Source: Clostridiales bacterium | GTDB lineage: Bacteria > Bacillota > Clostridia > Lachnospirales > Lachnospiraceae | DNA length: 48,095 bases | Assembly: GCA_019416265.1 (NCBI GenBank) | Contig: DXXQ01000011.1 | Span: 1-48,095, forward strand | Direction: 5' to 3' | In this document: in pieces, positions 30,274 through 38,422 of the stretch | Layout of the letters: every line of letters begins with the position of its first letter | Numbering within the stretch: the stretch's first letter is position 1 | Notes under the pieces: model-generated | Databases searched by the model: none | Seen by the model: only the letters and a program-made list of their open reading frames with translations | What the model was told of the DNA's origin: nothing | Made by a program: the position numbers and the translations under genes

Positions 30274-30821
30274 ATAAAGGTGTCATTTATTTTACGGAAA
30301 TAGAAGAGGATTACAAAAATAAGCATCTGGAGCATATGATCGGCGAGAAGCTTCTGGAAACAGGGCTTCGGAAAGAATACGGATATGAACTGGAATTTGA
30401 GCCCAGGGCAGAGGGAGAGCACGGCAAGCCTTTCCTCTCTCTCAGGCCGGGAATCCACTACAATATCAGTCACTCCGGAAAATATGTTTTCTGCATCCTG
30501 GCAGACCAGGAGGTTGGAATAGACGTTCAGGTTCACAAAAATGCAAATTATAAGAGGATGCTGGAGAGGATCGTACCCGGAGATATGATTCGCGAAATCC
30601 TCGACTGCGACGAACCGGTGAAAGCCTTTTTTACCCAGTGGGTGCTCAGGGAAGCTTATATTAAATGGACGGGCGAGGGCCTGTCAAGGGATCTGAGGAC
30701 AATTCCCATGGATGAGGGCTGCTGGACGCTCCTTGATATGGAGGACGGCTACAGCGGCGCAGTGTGGGCCATGAATCCCATGGAATTAAGATGGGAGCAT
30801 GTGAAAGTGTCCCTTGGCTGA
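30270..30821 (+). CDS. Sfp-type 4'-phosphopantetheinyl transferase
   Basis: 183 residues, slightly shorter than Sfp (about 224). Transfers 4'-phosphopantetheine from CoA to a carrier-protein serine. Conserved blocks: HYNISHSG (63-70), GIDVQ with metal ligand D85, and WVLREAYIKWTGEGL with E128 and K132, the (W/F)xxKEA motif written here with Arg at 127. Likely targets are AcpP (19471) or a carrier protein elsewhere; no NRPS/PKS is in the window. Start overlaps the helicase stop (ATGA). Confidence 0.88.
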   Translation: MNKGVIYFTEIEEDYKNKHLEHMIGEKLLETGLRKEYGYELEFEPRAEGEHGKPFLSLRPGIHYNISHSGKYVFCILADQEVGIDVQVHKNANYKRMLERIVPGDMIREILDCDEPVKAFFTQWVLREAYIKWTGEGLSRDLRTIPMDEGCWTLLDMEDGYSGAVWAMNPMELRWEHVKVSLG

Positions 30822-30871
30822 GAACAGCTACGCATAAAAAATGATTGTCCACATATATTACAAGTAGAGAG

Positions 30872-31822
30872 GTGAGACGAATAGAAGGTCAGCAGATTGA
30901 GAACCTTTTTGCCGGAAATATCCGGCAGAGGCTTATGGATGCAAATCTTGATTACGATAAATTATATGAAATACGTCTCCGTGTGGGAAGACCTCTGTTT
31001 CTGACTTATGACGGGGGAGAATGTTTCCTGCGTAAGCCGGGGGAGGAGCAGTATCTTGTCACAAGGGAGGATTTAAAAGAAACTCTGGAATATGTCAGCG
31101 GCTATTCTCTTTATGCCTATGAGGATGAGGTGCGCCAGGGATTCTTAAGCGTACAGGGCGGACACCGTGTGGGAGTTACGGGAAAGGTGATCCTGGACGG
31201 AGGCCGGGTGAAGGGGATGAAATATATTTCCTGTATCAATGTGCGTCTTGCCCATGAGATAAAGGGCGCTGCAGACGAAGTCATGCCCTATCTCAGAAAA
31301 GGAGAAGAGGCGGTAAATACGCTGATCATTTCTCCTCCCCGCTGCGGCAAAACAACCTTGCTTCGGGATATTATCCGCCAGCTGAGCAACGGGACAGAAG
31401 AAAAACCCGGACTTACCGTAGGTGTGGTGGACGAAAGAAGCGAGCTTGCCGGATGCTATCAGGGAATTCCCCAGAACGATCTGGGAATGCGTACGGATAT
31501 CCTGGATGGATGTCCCAAGGCGGAAGGAATGCAGATGCTGGTGCGTTCCATGTCTCCTGATGTGGTGGCTGTGGACGAGCTTGGCTGCGAGGAGGATTTC
31601 CATGCAGTGGAATCGGTGATCCACTGCGGCTGTAAGCTGATCGCCACAGCCCATGGCTATTCTCTCGATGATGTGTTAAATCAGCCCTTTTTTTATAAGC
31701 TGATGACAGAACGGGTATTTGAACGTTATATCATCCTTGGAAAAAGAGACAGGGCAGGCTATGTGGAAGGGATTTTTGACAGAAACGGAAATCCCTGTAT
31801 AAAAATGAGTGCATATGCTTAA
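30872..31822 (+). CDS. spoIIIAA: Stage III sporulation protein AA (ATPase)
   Basis: About 316 residues from GTG 30872; the open frame extends back to a TTG at 30845, and a GAGAGGTGAG purine stretch overlaps the GTG, so the start is uncertain. Mother-cell ATPase of the SpoIIIA-SpoIIQ feeding-tube channel, related to secretion ATPases. Walker A is PPRCGKTTLL with K160, and Walker B sits in the PDVVAVDELG segment. The preceding domain contains VSGYSLYAYEDEVRQGFLSVQGGHRVGVTG, conserved in SpoIIIAA. First of eight genes in the order AA to AH. No confident SigE promoter was located. Confidence 0.94.
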   Translation: MRRIEGQQIENLFAGNIRQRLMDANLDYDKLYEIRLRVGRPLFLTYDGGECFLRKPGEEQYLVTREDLKETLEYVSGYSLYAYEDEVRQGFLSVQGGHRVGVTGKVILDGGRVKGMKYISCINVRLAHEIKGAADEVMPYLRKGEEAVNTLIISPPRCGKTTLLRDIIRQLSNGTEEKPGLTVGVVDERSELAGCYQGIPQNDLGMRTDILDGCPKAEGMQMLVRSMSPDVVAVDELGCEEDFHAVESVIHCGCKLIATAHGYSLDDVLNQPFFYKLMTERVFERYIILGKRDRAGYVEGIFDRNGNPCIKMSAYA

Positions 31823-32333
31823 AATTTATGGTTTGATCCTGATCATAGTGTCAGGCGCAGGAATGGGGTTTGCGGGAAGCCGGGAACTCAGCGCAGGGCT
31901 GAAGGCCCGGGAGATGCTGCTTCGCATGGTGATTTTGCTAAAAGGTGAGATCAGATGCGGAAACGCTTCCCTTTCTGATGCAATGGCAGGAGCGGCGGCG
32001 AAGCTTCCCGGAGCTTACGGGAGGTTTCTGCGAAAGACCGCCCAGGAGACAGAAGCCCGCAGGGGTGAAAGCTTCGGCGTGATCTTTCGCAAAAATGCAG
32101 AAATCTATTTAAAGGAGCTTAGGCTTCATAAGGAAGAACAGGAACAGTTATTTTCCCTGGGCGACCACCTTGGTTATCTGGATCTTAAGATGCAGATACG
32201 TCAGCTTGAACTTTATGAGGAGGAAATGGAGGAATCCATCAGGTTACTTAAGAGTCAACTGCCGGAGAGAAAAAAGGTGCGTACAAGCCTGGGGATTCTT
32301 TTTGGCATTTTTCTTGCAGTTCTGGTGTTTTGA
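31815..32333 (+). CDS. spoIIIAB: Stage III sporulation protein AB
   Basis: 172 residues from ATG 31815, overlapping the spoIIIAA end by 8 nt; an in-frame GTG lies at 31809. N-terminal membrane segment (about 4-18), a mostly helical, charged middle with coiled-coil character (KELRLHKEEQEQLFSLGDHLG), and a C-terminal membrane segment (LGILFGIFLAVLVF). Related to GspF-type membrane platform proteins; it forms part of the mother-cell side of the SpoIIIA complex. Identity rests on its sequence layout and fixed place between AA and AC. Confidence 0.92.
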   Translation: MLKIYGLILIIVSGAGMGFAGSRELSAGLKAREMLLRMVILLKGEIRCGNASLSDAMAGAAAKLPGAYGRFLRKTAQETEARRGESFGVIFRKNAEIYLKELRLHKEEQEQLFSLGDHLGYLDLKMQIRQLELYEEEMEESIRLLKSQLPERKKVRTSLGILFGIFLAVLVF

Positions 32334-32350
32334 GAGGAAAGGAGGATGGG

Positions 32351-32545
32351 ATGGAGGTCAGTATTATTTTTAAGATTGCGGCAGTGGGAATTCTGGTCTC
32401 CGTTCTCTCCCAGGTCCTGAAGCACAGCGGAAGGGAGGAGCAGGCGTTTCTGGTAAGTCTTGCCGGATTGCTGATGGTATTATTCTGGATCGTACCCTAC
32501 ATTTATGAACTGTTTGAGAGCATAAAGCAGCTTTTCGTTTTGTAA
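32351..32545 (+). CDS. spoIIIAC: Stage III sporulation protein AC
   Basis: 64 residues from ATG 32351 (MEVSIIFKIAAVG), 6 nt after GAAAGGAGG; the longer open frame begins at a TTG without support. Small protein with two membrane segments (about 6-20 and 35-53) separated by a short polar loop (KHSGREEQ), as in other SpoIIIAC. Component of the SpoIIIA channel in the mother-cell membrane facing the forespore. Confidence 0.93.
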   Translation: MEVSIIFKIAAVGILVSVLSQVLKHSGREEQAFLVSLAGLLMVLFWIVPYIYELFESIKQLFVL

Positions 32546-32563
32546 AGGAGGCGGCCGGAATTT

Positions 32564-32950
32564 ATGGATATTGTAAAAATCTCGCTTCTTGGCGTGTGCG
32601 GTGTGATGCTCGGATTTCTTCTGAAAAGCACCAGACCGGAATACGCTTCTTTTATTACCATGGCAGTGGGTCTTTTGATCCTTGGACTGGCCGTGGGCAA
32701 AGTCACATACCTTTTTCAGACTCTGGATAAAATAAGGGAAAGCCTTCCTGTGGACGGAAGCTATATTTCAGCCCTTGTAAAAATGATCGGGATTACCTAT
32801 ATCGGACAGTTTTCTTCGTCGATCTGTAAGGATGCCGGATATCAGGCGATCGGCAGTCAGATCGAGCTTTTTTGCAAGCTGTCAGTGATGGTCTTAAGTA
32901 TGCCTGTGCTTCTGGCGCTTCTGGAAACCATACAGGAGTTTCTCGTATGA
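32564..32950 (+). CDS. spoIIIAD: Stage III sporulation protein AD
   Basis: 128 residues. Membrane segments near 5-20, 30-48 and 108-123. The middle contains LVKMIGITYIGQFSSSICKDAGYQAIGSQIEL, a stretch conserved in SpoIIIAD. Starts 18 nt after spoIIIAC behind AAAGGAGG and overlaps spoIIIAE by ATGA at 32947-32950. Part of the membrane portion of the feeding-tube complex. Confidence 0.94.
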   Translation: MDIVKISLLGVCGVMLGFLLKSTRPEYASFITMAVGLLILGLAVGKVTYLFQTLDKIRESLPVDGSYISALVKMIGITYIGQFSSSICKDAGYQAIGSQIELFCKLSVMVLSMPVLLALLETIQEFLV

Positions 32951-34095
32951 AACGGGGGGCGCTGGCGGCTGTGCTTGTCTTACTTCTGTTGTTTTGCCCG
33001 GCAAAGATCTGGGCTTCAGAAGAAGGGGAAAACTCCCTTGCCCTTGAGCTTGAGGAAGAGCTTGTGGGGGATATGGAGCTTGACAAGGTTCAGGAGATGA
33101 TCGACGAAATGCTGGGAAGCCAGAGCTTTTCTTTTACAGAAGCATTAAAAAAACTGATGACCGGAAAGGAAATCCTTTCAAAGGAGGCTGCGTGGGAACT
33201 TCTGCGCGGCCTTTTCTTTTCAGGCTTTGACAGGGAGAAGGGAACGTTTTTCAGAATTTTCCTACTGGTACTTCTGGCTGCTGTCTTTGCAAATTTTGTG
33301 GATATTTTTGAGAACGGACAGATCGGGACGGTGAGTTTTTATGCCGTATATCTGCTTTTGTTTGTGATGCTCATGGAAAATTTTTCCGTTCTGGGCGCCC
33401 GTCTTTCCAGGAGCCTTTTTCAGATCTGTGAATTTATGGAGGTGCTTTCACCTGCCTATTTTATGGCTGTGGCTGCTGCGGGAGGGGCGTCCACGGCTGC
33501 CGTGTTTTATGAGGGGGTTCTTCTTTTGACCTGGATGATCCAGTGGATGATGTGCACCGTCCTTCTTCCCGGGGCAAATCTCTATATTCTTTTAAAGCTT
33601 GTAAATCACCTTTCCAGAGAGGAGATGCTCAGCAAGATGGCGGAGCTTTTGGAAACCGCCATAAGCTGGGGGCTGAAAACACTTCTGGGCTTTGCCCTCG
33701 GCCTTCAGGCTGTAAAAAACCTCATCGCTCCTGTAATGGATACCCTTAAAAGAAGTGCCCTGGGCAAAACAGCGGGAGCGATTCCCGGAATCGGAAATGC
33801 CGTCAACACAGTTACTGAGCTGATTCTTACCAGTGCAGTTCTGGTGCGCAACAGCTTTGGAGTGGCAGTTCTTCTGGTCCTGGTTCTGATCGGGATCAGT
33901 CCGGTTGTGCATTTGGTCTTGCTGTCCCTTTCCTACCGGTTTCTTGCAGCTTTGTCCCAGCCGGTGTCAGACAAACGGATCGTGGGAGCTTTGAGCACCT
34001 TCGGGGAAGGCTGCGCCATGCTTCTTCGTATTCTTCTTACTGCGGAGATTCTCTGTATGGTGACGTTTCTTGTTCTGATGGCAGGGAACAGGTGA
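32947..34095 (+). CDS. spoIIIAE: Stage III sporulation protein AE
   Basis: 382 residues from ATG 32947 (ATGA overlap with spoIIIAD); the frame is open further upstream but that part lies inside spoIIIAD. Signal-peptide-like N-terminus (KRGALAAVLVLLLLFCPAKIWA), an acidic extracytoplasmic segment of about 80 residues, then seven or so membrane segments. KNLIAPVMDTLKRSALGKTAGAIPGIGNAVNTVTEL is a well-conserved SpoIIIAE block. The largest membrane subunit of the SpoIIIA apparatus. Confidence 0.94.
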   Translation: MKRGALAAVLVLLLLFCPAKIWASEEGENSLALELEEELVGDMELDKVQEMIDEMLGSQSFSFTEALKKLMTGKEILSKEAAWELLRGLFFSGFDREKGTFFRIFLLVLLAAVFANFVDIFENGQIGTVSFYAVYLLLFVMLMENFSVLGARLSRSLFQICEFMEVLSPAYFMAVAAAGGASTAAVFYEGVLLLTWMIQWMMCTVLLPGANLYILLKLVNHLSREEMLSKMAELLETAISWGLKTLLGFALGLQAVKNLIAPVMDTLKRSALGKTAGAIPGIGNAVNTVTELILTSAVLVRNSFGVAVLLVLVLIGISPVVHLVLLSLSYRFLAALSQPVSDKRIVGALSTFGEGCAMLLRILLTAEILCMVTFLVLMAGNR

Positions 34096-34142
34096 GGCGG
34101 AATCGGATGAGATCGGAAAATAGAGGAGAGGGGGAAAACTGT

Positions 34143-34709
34143 GTGAAGGAAGAGCTGTACCAGTGGATAAAAAATCTGGCGGTTTTTTATATTCTGCTTT
34201 CAGCGGCTGTTCACCTTGTGCCCGATGGCAAATATGAGAAATACGTCCGTTTTTTTATGGGACTTCTTCTGATCCTTATGATGAGTACTCCTGTGTTTTC
34301 CCTGGCAGGGCGGGGAAGAGAGCTTTCCGACAGCTTCCGGGCTAATTTTGCAAGGGAAAACAGGCTGAGGGAACAGGAGGAGTTTGCCAATCTTCAGGAA
34401 ATCTACCTTGAGAAGGGGTATGAGCTGGAGCTTGAGAAAAAAATAAAGGCTTCTTTAAAAAAAAGAGGCATAGAGGTGGCAGCGGTAAAAGTAAATATAG
34501 AAAAGGAAAGCCTTAAGGCAGTCCTGTACCTGGAAAAAATGCCCACATCGGAAGAGGAAAGGGGAATCAGGGATGGACTTCTGGAAGATTGTGAGATCGG
34601 GGAAGGAGAATATGAAATTGAAATTTCAGAATATGGGAACCATGCAGTGGGCGGTGCTTCTTCTGCTGGGGCTTCTTCTGGCAGTGGCAGCCCTTCCGGT
34701 ATCCCGTAA
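34143..34709 (+). CDS. spoIIIAF: Stage III sporulation protein AF
   Basis: 188 residues from GTG 34143, placed 8 nt after a GAGGAGAGGGGG site; an upstream in-frame GTG at 34092 overlaps the spoIIIAE stop. Two membrane segments (about 9-25 and 36-54) followed by a soluble ring-forming-type domain (about 75-160). The last roughly 35 residues become Gly/Ser-rich (GGASSAGASSGSGSPSGIP) where the same DNA encodes the membrane anchor of SpoIIIAG in another frame, an unusually long overlap for this operon. Confidence 0.88.
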   Translation: MKEELYQWIKNLAVFYILLSAAVHLVPDGKYEKYVRFFMGLLLILMMSTPVFSLAGRGRELSDSFRANFARENRLREQEEFANLQEIYLEKGYELELEKKIKASLKKRGIEVAAVKVNIEKESLKAVLYLEKMPTSEEERGIRDGLLEDCEIGEGEYEIEISEYGNHAVGGASSAGASSGSGSPSGIP

Positions 34710-35007
34710 AGAAGAAAAGGAGGTGCAGGAGGAAGCTTCGCAGCAGGTAGAGAGCACAGCTCTTGAAAACAAGCTTACGGCTCTTTTGTCCGGGACAGAG
34801 GGAGTGGGAGAGGTCAGGGTTATGGTGATGACAGACGGGGAGAAGGATGCAGGAGGGTTTTATTCCTGTGCAGGACCGAAGGTGACGGGAGTGCTCATTG
34901 CTGCTGAGGGGGCAGACCGTCCCGTAGTGGTCCGGGAGATTCAGGAAGCGGTTCAGGCATTATTTCAGGTGGAAGCTCATAAAATCAAAGTAATGAAATT
35001 AAAATAA
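34573..35007 (+). CDS. spoIIIAG: Stage III sporulation protein AG (ring component)
   Basis: 144 residues if ATG 34573 is used; ATG 34612 (behind AAGGAG, short spacing) is the main alternative. One membrane segment (about 26-43, WAVLLLLGLLLAVAALPV) and an extracytoplasmic domain with ALENKLTALLSGTEGVGEVRVMVM and DRPVVVREIQEAVQALFQVEAHKIKVMKL, the conserved ring-building fold. At about 131-144 residues it is shorter than B. subtilis SpoIIIAG (about 229), lacking most of the linker. Large overlap with spoIIIAF. Confidence 0.88.
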   Translation: MDFWKIVRSGKENMKLKFQNMGTMQWAVLLLLGLLLAVAALPVSRKEEKEVQEEASQQVESTALENKLTALLSGTEGVGEVRVMVMTDGEKDAGGFYSCAGPKVTGVLIAAEGADRPVVVREIQEAVQALFQVEAHKIKVMKLK

Positions 35008-35018
35008 GGAGAGCAGGC

Positions 35019-35723
35019 GTGAAAAAAATCATGAAGAAGAATCAGATGATCATCACATCTCTTGCCATTCTGATCGCAGTGGCCGGGTATCTGAATTTTG
35101 CGGATGTGGACCTGGGGCTGAAGGATCAGGAAGTAAGTACAGAAGGAAGCAGCATCCTGGAGGATGTGGATTTCGATCTGACAGATGAAACAGCCCTTCT
35201 GGATGAGAACGGGGCAGATGGCAGTTCTGCAGACGGGGAAGGGCTGCAGACGGAAACTCCCGGTGAAGCCGTACTTACAGGATCTATGAATTTCGCAGCC
35301 CAGGCCCGTCTGAGCAGGGAGCAGATCCGTTCTCAGAATAAGGCAGATTTACAGGATATCATCAATAATCAGGAGCTGGAGGATGAGCAGAAGCAGACTG
35401 CTGTCAACACGATGGTTTCCATGACAGAGCTTACCGAAAAAGAGGCGGCAGCAGAGCTGCTCCTTGAAGCGAAGGGCTTTCAGAATGTAGTTGTAAACCT
35501 GACAGGGGAAACAGCGGATATTGTGGTGCCTGACAGTCAGCTTTCTCTGGCACAGCGAGCCCAGATTGAGGATATTGTGAAACGGAAGACTGGAATTGCG
35601 GCAGAGCAGATCGTGATCACTCCCCTGAATGAGAGCAGTGAGGAGGAAACAGAAGGGGTACAGACAGAGGAGACAGCTGCGCTGGATACGGAAACCGTGA
35701 CCTGGGATGTGACACAGGAGTAA
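35019..35723 (+). CDS. spoIIIAH: Stage III sporulation protein AH
   Basis: 234 residues from GTG 35019, 6 nt after AAGGAG. One N-terminal membrane segment (about 10-26, MIITSLAILIAVAGYLNF), an acidic linker (about 28-88), and the YscJ/FliF-like ring domain (about 95-200) with QNKADLQDIINNQELEDEQKQTAVNTM and the EAAAELLLEAKGFQNVVVNL block. An acidic Thr/Glu tail ends the protein. SpoIIIAH binds SpoIIQ from the forespore across the intermembrane space. Last gene of the operon; a palindromic repeat follows. Confidence 0.94.
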   Translation: MKKIMKKNQMIITSLAILIAVAGYLNFADVDLGLKDQEVSTEGSSILEDVDFDLTDETALLDENGADGSSADGEGLQTETPGEAVLTGSMNFAAQARLSREQIRSQNKADLQDIINNQELEDEQKQTAVNTMVSMTELTEKEAAAELLLEAKGFQNVVVNLTGETADIVVPDSQLSLAQRAQIEDIVKRKTGIAAEQIVITPLNESSEEETEGVQTEETAALDTETVTWDVTQE

Positions 35724-35740
35724 GAGGGGACGGCTGGAGA

Positions 35741-35788
35741 ACAGTAACGGAAAGGTTACGGTTCACTTCGTTCACAGCAACGGAAAGC
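35741..35788 (+). repeat. Dispersed palindromic repeat, copy 2, with duplicated flank
   Basis: Core GTTACGGTTCAC-TTC-GTTCACAGCAAC at 35755-35781 matches copy 1 at 17999. The flank ACAGTAACGGAAAG (35741-35754) is repeated as ACAGCAACGGAAAG (35775-35788), suggesting a partial tandem duplication. Located between spoIIIAH and prfC. Confidence 0.78.
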
Positions 35789-35791
35789 CCC

Positions 35792-35821
35792 TTGACATCA
35801 GAGCCTTCTATATAATAGAAT
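35792..35821 (+). promoter_or_regulatory. Promoter of prfC
   Basis: Consensus TTGACA (35792-35797), 18-nt spacer, TAGAAT (35816-35821). A closer TATAAT at 35811-35816 has only a 13-nt spacer. Leader of about 35 nt. Confidence 0.65.
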
Positions 35822-35863
35822 AAGTAGAATGTATTAATAGATATAGTTTTTAGGAGGCCAAAC

Positions 35864-37453
35864 GTGTCGAAGTATACGAAAGAAATAGAAAAAAGAAGAA
35901 CATTTGCCATTATTTCCCACCCGGATGCAGGTAAAACCACATTAACAGAAAAATTCCTGCTGTATGGCGGAGCCATCAATCTTGCCGGAAGCGTAAAAGG
36001 CAAAGCAACCGCCCGCCATGCAGTTTCAGACTGGATGGAAATTGAAAAGGAGAGAGGTATTTCCGTAACCTCCTCTGTTCTGCAGTTCCATTATGACGGC
36101 TACTGCATCAACATTCTGGATACACCGGGACATCAGGACTTTTCCGAGGATACTTACCGTACTCTTATGGCGGCAGATTCAGCGGTCATGGTCATCGATG
36201 CATCCAAGGGTGTTGAGGCGCAGACAAGAAAGCTGTTTAAAGTATGTGTAATGCGCCATATTCCGATTTTTACCTTTATCAATAAGCTGGACAGGGATGC
36301 CAACGACACCTTTGATCTCCTTGACGAGATTGAGAAGGAATTGGGAATCGCAACCTGCCCGATCAACTGGCCTATTGGCTCAGGTAAGAAATTCCGCGGT
36401 GTGTACGACCGTGATATTAAGAAGGTTCTGACTTTCTCGGATACTCAGAAGGGTACAAAGGAAGGTATTATTGAAGAAATCTCTCTGGATGACGACAGGA
36501 TCGACGAGATCATGGATCAGGATCAGAAGGAGCAGCTTCTGGATGAAATCGAGCTTCTGGACGGAGCCAGCGCAGAGTTCGATATGGAGCTGGTAAGCAA
36601 AGGAGAGCTGACTCCCGTATTTTTCGGTTCAGCACTTACAAACTTTGGTGTTGAAACTTTCCTGGAGCACTTCCTTAAGATGACATCCTCTCCGTTGGCG
36701 AGAATGGCAGACTGCGGCGAAGTCGACCCTATGGACGATGATTTTTCAGCCTTTGTGTTTAAGATTCAGGCAAATATGAATAAAGCTCACAGGGACAGAA
36801 TCGCATTTATGCGTATCTGCTCCGGTAAATTTGACGCTTCCCAGGAGGTATACCATGTTCAGGGAGACAAAAAAATGCGTCTTCTTCAGCCGCAGCAGAT
36901 GATCGCGGAATCCCGCCATGTTGTAGACGAGGCATACGCAGGAGACATTATCGGTGTCTTTGACCCGGGCATTTTCTCCATTGGCGATACCATCTGTGCG
37001 ACGGGCAAAAAGTTCGCATTTGAGGGAATCCCGACCTTTGCGCCGGAGCATTTCGCCAGAGTGCGCCAGCTTGATACCATGAAGCGTAAACAGTTTGTAA
37101 AGGGTATTAATCAGATCGCTCAGGAAGGTGCGATTCAGATTTTCCAGGAGTTTAATACAGGTATGGAGGAAATCATCGTAGGCGTAGTAGGCGTTCTGCA
37201 GTTTGACGTACTGAAATACCGTCTGGAGAATGAGTATAATGTAGAGATCCGTCTGGAGACTCTGCCCTACGAGCATATCCGCTGGATTGCCAATAAAGAA
37301 GAAGTCAATGTGGAGAAAATCGTGGGAACCTCAGATATGAAGAAGGTAACAGACCTGAAGGGCAACCCGCTTCTTCTTTGGGTGAACGCATGGAGCGTGG
37401 GAATGACCCTTGACCGAAATCCGGGACTTGTGCTGACAGAATTCAGTAAATAA
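35864..37453 (+). CDS. prfC: Peptide chain release factor 3
   Basis: 529 residues, the standard RF3 length. GTPase that recycles RF1/RF2 from the ribosome. G1 SHPDAGKTTL (18-27), switch region ARHAVSDWMEIEKERGISVTSS, G3 DTPGHQDFSED, G4 NKLDRD; domains II and III follow. Starts with GTG 35864 behind TAGGAGG. It stands alone with its own promoter between spoIIIA and the asp23-nusB block; B. subtilis lacks prfC, so this is a difference from the Bacillus gene order. Confidence 0.96.
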   Translation: MSKYTKEIEKRRTFAIISHPDAGKTTLTEKFLLYGGAINLAGSVKGKATARHAVSDWMEIEKERGISVTSSVLQFHYDGYCINILDTPGHQDFSEDTYRTLMAADSAVMVIDASKGVEAQTRKLFKVCVMRHIPIFTFINKLDRDANDTFDLLDEIEKELGIATCPINWPIGSGKKFRGVYDRDIKKVLTFSDTQKGTKEGIIEEISLDDDRIDEIMDQDQKEQLLDEIELLDGASAEFDMELVSKGELTPVFFGSALTNFGVETFLEHFLKMTSSPLARMADCGEVDPMDDDFSAFVFKIQANMNKAHRDRIAFMRICSGKFDASQEVYHVQGDKKMRLLQPQQMIAESRHVVDEAYAGDIIGVFDPGIFSIGDTICATGKKFAFEGIPTFAPEHFARVRQLDTMKRKQFVKGINQIAQEGAIQIFQEFNTGMEEIIVGVVGVLQFDVLKYRLENEYNVEIRLETLPYEHIRWIANKEEVNVEKIVGTSDMKKVTDLKGNPLLLWVNAWSVGMTLDRNPGLVLTEFSK

Positions 37454-37499
37454 TGAAATCGGAAATAATGAAATAACCCTTTTATTTTATTCGCCTATT

Positions 37500-37508
37500 T
37501 GGTATAAT
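37500..37508 (+). promoter_or_regulatory. Extended -10 promoter of the asp23-like gene
   Basis: TGGTATAAT: consensus TATAAT (37503-37508) with the TGn extension; the -35 region (about 37480-37485, TTTTAT) is poor. About 65 nt of leader to the ATG. Confidence 0.65.
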
Positions 37509-37579
37509 ATACAAAGATTATAAAACTGATAAGGTATAGCGATTACCGGTTACAAATAAATCTGTAGGAGGGTTTTCAC

Positions 37580-37966
37580 ATGGCAGAAAAGAGAACAACA
37601 TATAAAATACAGGACTTAGGCGGTGTCGGAGAGGTTCACATTGCAGATGAAGTAGTTGCAATCGTAGCCGGTCTGGCAGCGACAGAGGTGGAAGGCGTTG
37701 CATCCATGGCAGGACACATTACCAATGAACTGGTAAGCAAGCTTGGTATGAAGAACCTGTCCAGAGGCGTGAGAGTCACTGTTCTTGAGGGTGTTGTCAC
37801 AGTAGATCTGAACCTGAATATTGAGTACGGAAGAAACGTTCTGGAAGTCAGCAAGAAGGTTCAGGAGAAGGTGAAATCATCGATCGAGAATATGACAGGG
37901 CTTGAGGTTGCAGATGTAAACATCCGCATTGTCAGTGTAGATATGGAGAATGAAAAAGGAAAGTAA
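37580..37966 (+). CDS. Asp23/Gls24 family envelope stress-response protein
   Basis: 128 residues. The Asp23 domain fills most of the protein: GEVHIADEVVAIVAGLAATEVEGVASM, SRGVRVTVLEGVVTVDLNLNIEYG and VQEKVKSSIENMTGLEVADVNIRI. Family members are abundant membrane-associated proteins tied to cell-envelope stress; in Bacillus the homologue YqhY is encoded next to accBC and nusB and has been connected with fatty-acid synthesis control. Here it precedes nusB, matching that order, although accBC has moved. ATG behind GTAGGAGGG. Its stop codon lies in the loop of a terminator. Confidence 0.92.
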   Translation: MAEKRTTYKIQDLGGVGEVHIADEVVAIVAGLAATEVEGVASMAGHITNELVSKLGMKNLSRGVRVTVLEGVVTVDLNLNIEYGRNVLEVSKKVQEKVKSSIENMTGLEVADVNIRIVSVDMENEKGK

Positions 37967-37980
37967 CCCTTTCCTTTTTT
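37953..37980 (+). terminator. Terminator overlapping the asp23-like stop codon
   Basis: AAAAAGGAAAG (37953-37963) pairs perfectly with CTTTCCTTTTT (37969-37979); loop TAACC contains the stop codon TAA (37964-37966). T-rich 3' arm acts as U-tract. A ribosome terminating here could prevent folding, so termination may depend on translation. Confidence 0.75.
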
Positions 37981-38014
37981 CTATATAAAAGACGAACTGG
38001 TACTAGGAGGATAT

Positions 38015-38422
38015 ATGCGTAGAAGAGAACAGAGAGAACATATCTTTAAACTTTTATTTATGGCTGAATTTAATTCTGAGGAAGAAATGGATGAGCAGCT
38101 TGCCATGTATTTCGACAGTCTGGAGGAAGTAGAAGAAAAAGATACGGAATACATGAGCGAGAAATATAAAAATGTGCTGGAGCATCTGGGAGAGATCGAT
38201 GAGCTCCTCAATGAGACAAGTAAAGGCTGGAAGACAAAGCGTATGAGCCGTGTGGATTTAACAGCTCTTCGTTTAGCTGTTTACGAACTGAAATTTGACA
38301 CAGACGTTCCCACAGGCGTTGCCATCAATGAGGCGGTAGAGCTTGCGAAACGTTTCGGAGGAGAAGCTTCCGGTTCTTTCGTAAACGGAATTCTGGGTAA
38401 AATTGCCCGCGTAGAAGAATGA
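38015..38422 (+). CDS. nusB: Transcription antitermination factor NusB
   Basis: 135 residues, all-helical NusB fold. Binds boxA RNA with S10 to support rRNA transcription. RRREQREHIFKLLFMAEF at the N-terminus, and the C-terminal VDLTALRLAVYEL, PTGVAINEAVELAKRFGGEASGSFVNGILGKI signature. ATG behind TAGGAGG; stop overlaps xseA (ATGA). In B. subtilis folD lies between nusB and xseA; here it is absent. Confidence 0.96.
   Translation: MRRREQREHIFKLLFMAEFNSEEEMDEQLAMYFDSLEEVEEKDTEYMSEKYKNVLEHLGEIDELLNETSKGWKTKRMSRVDLTALRLAVYELKFDTDVPTGVAINEAVELAKRFGGEASGSFVNGILGKIARVEE

Noticed and set aside
30822..30871. Possible SigE promoter of spoIIIAA (CATATATT near 30851 with ATA near 30833)
   Set aside because: Motif fit is weak and the implied start site would fall almost on the ribosome site.
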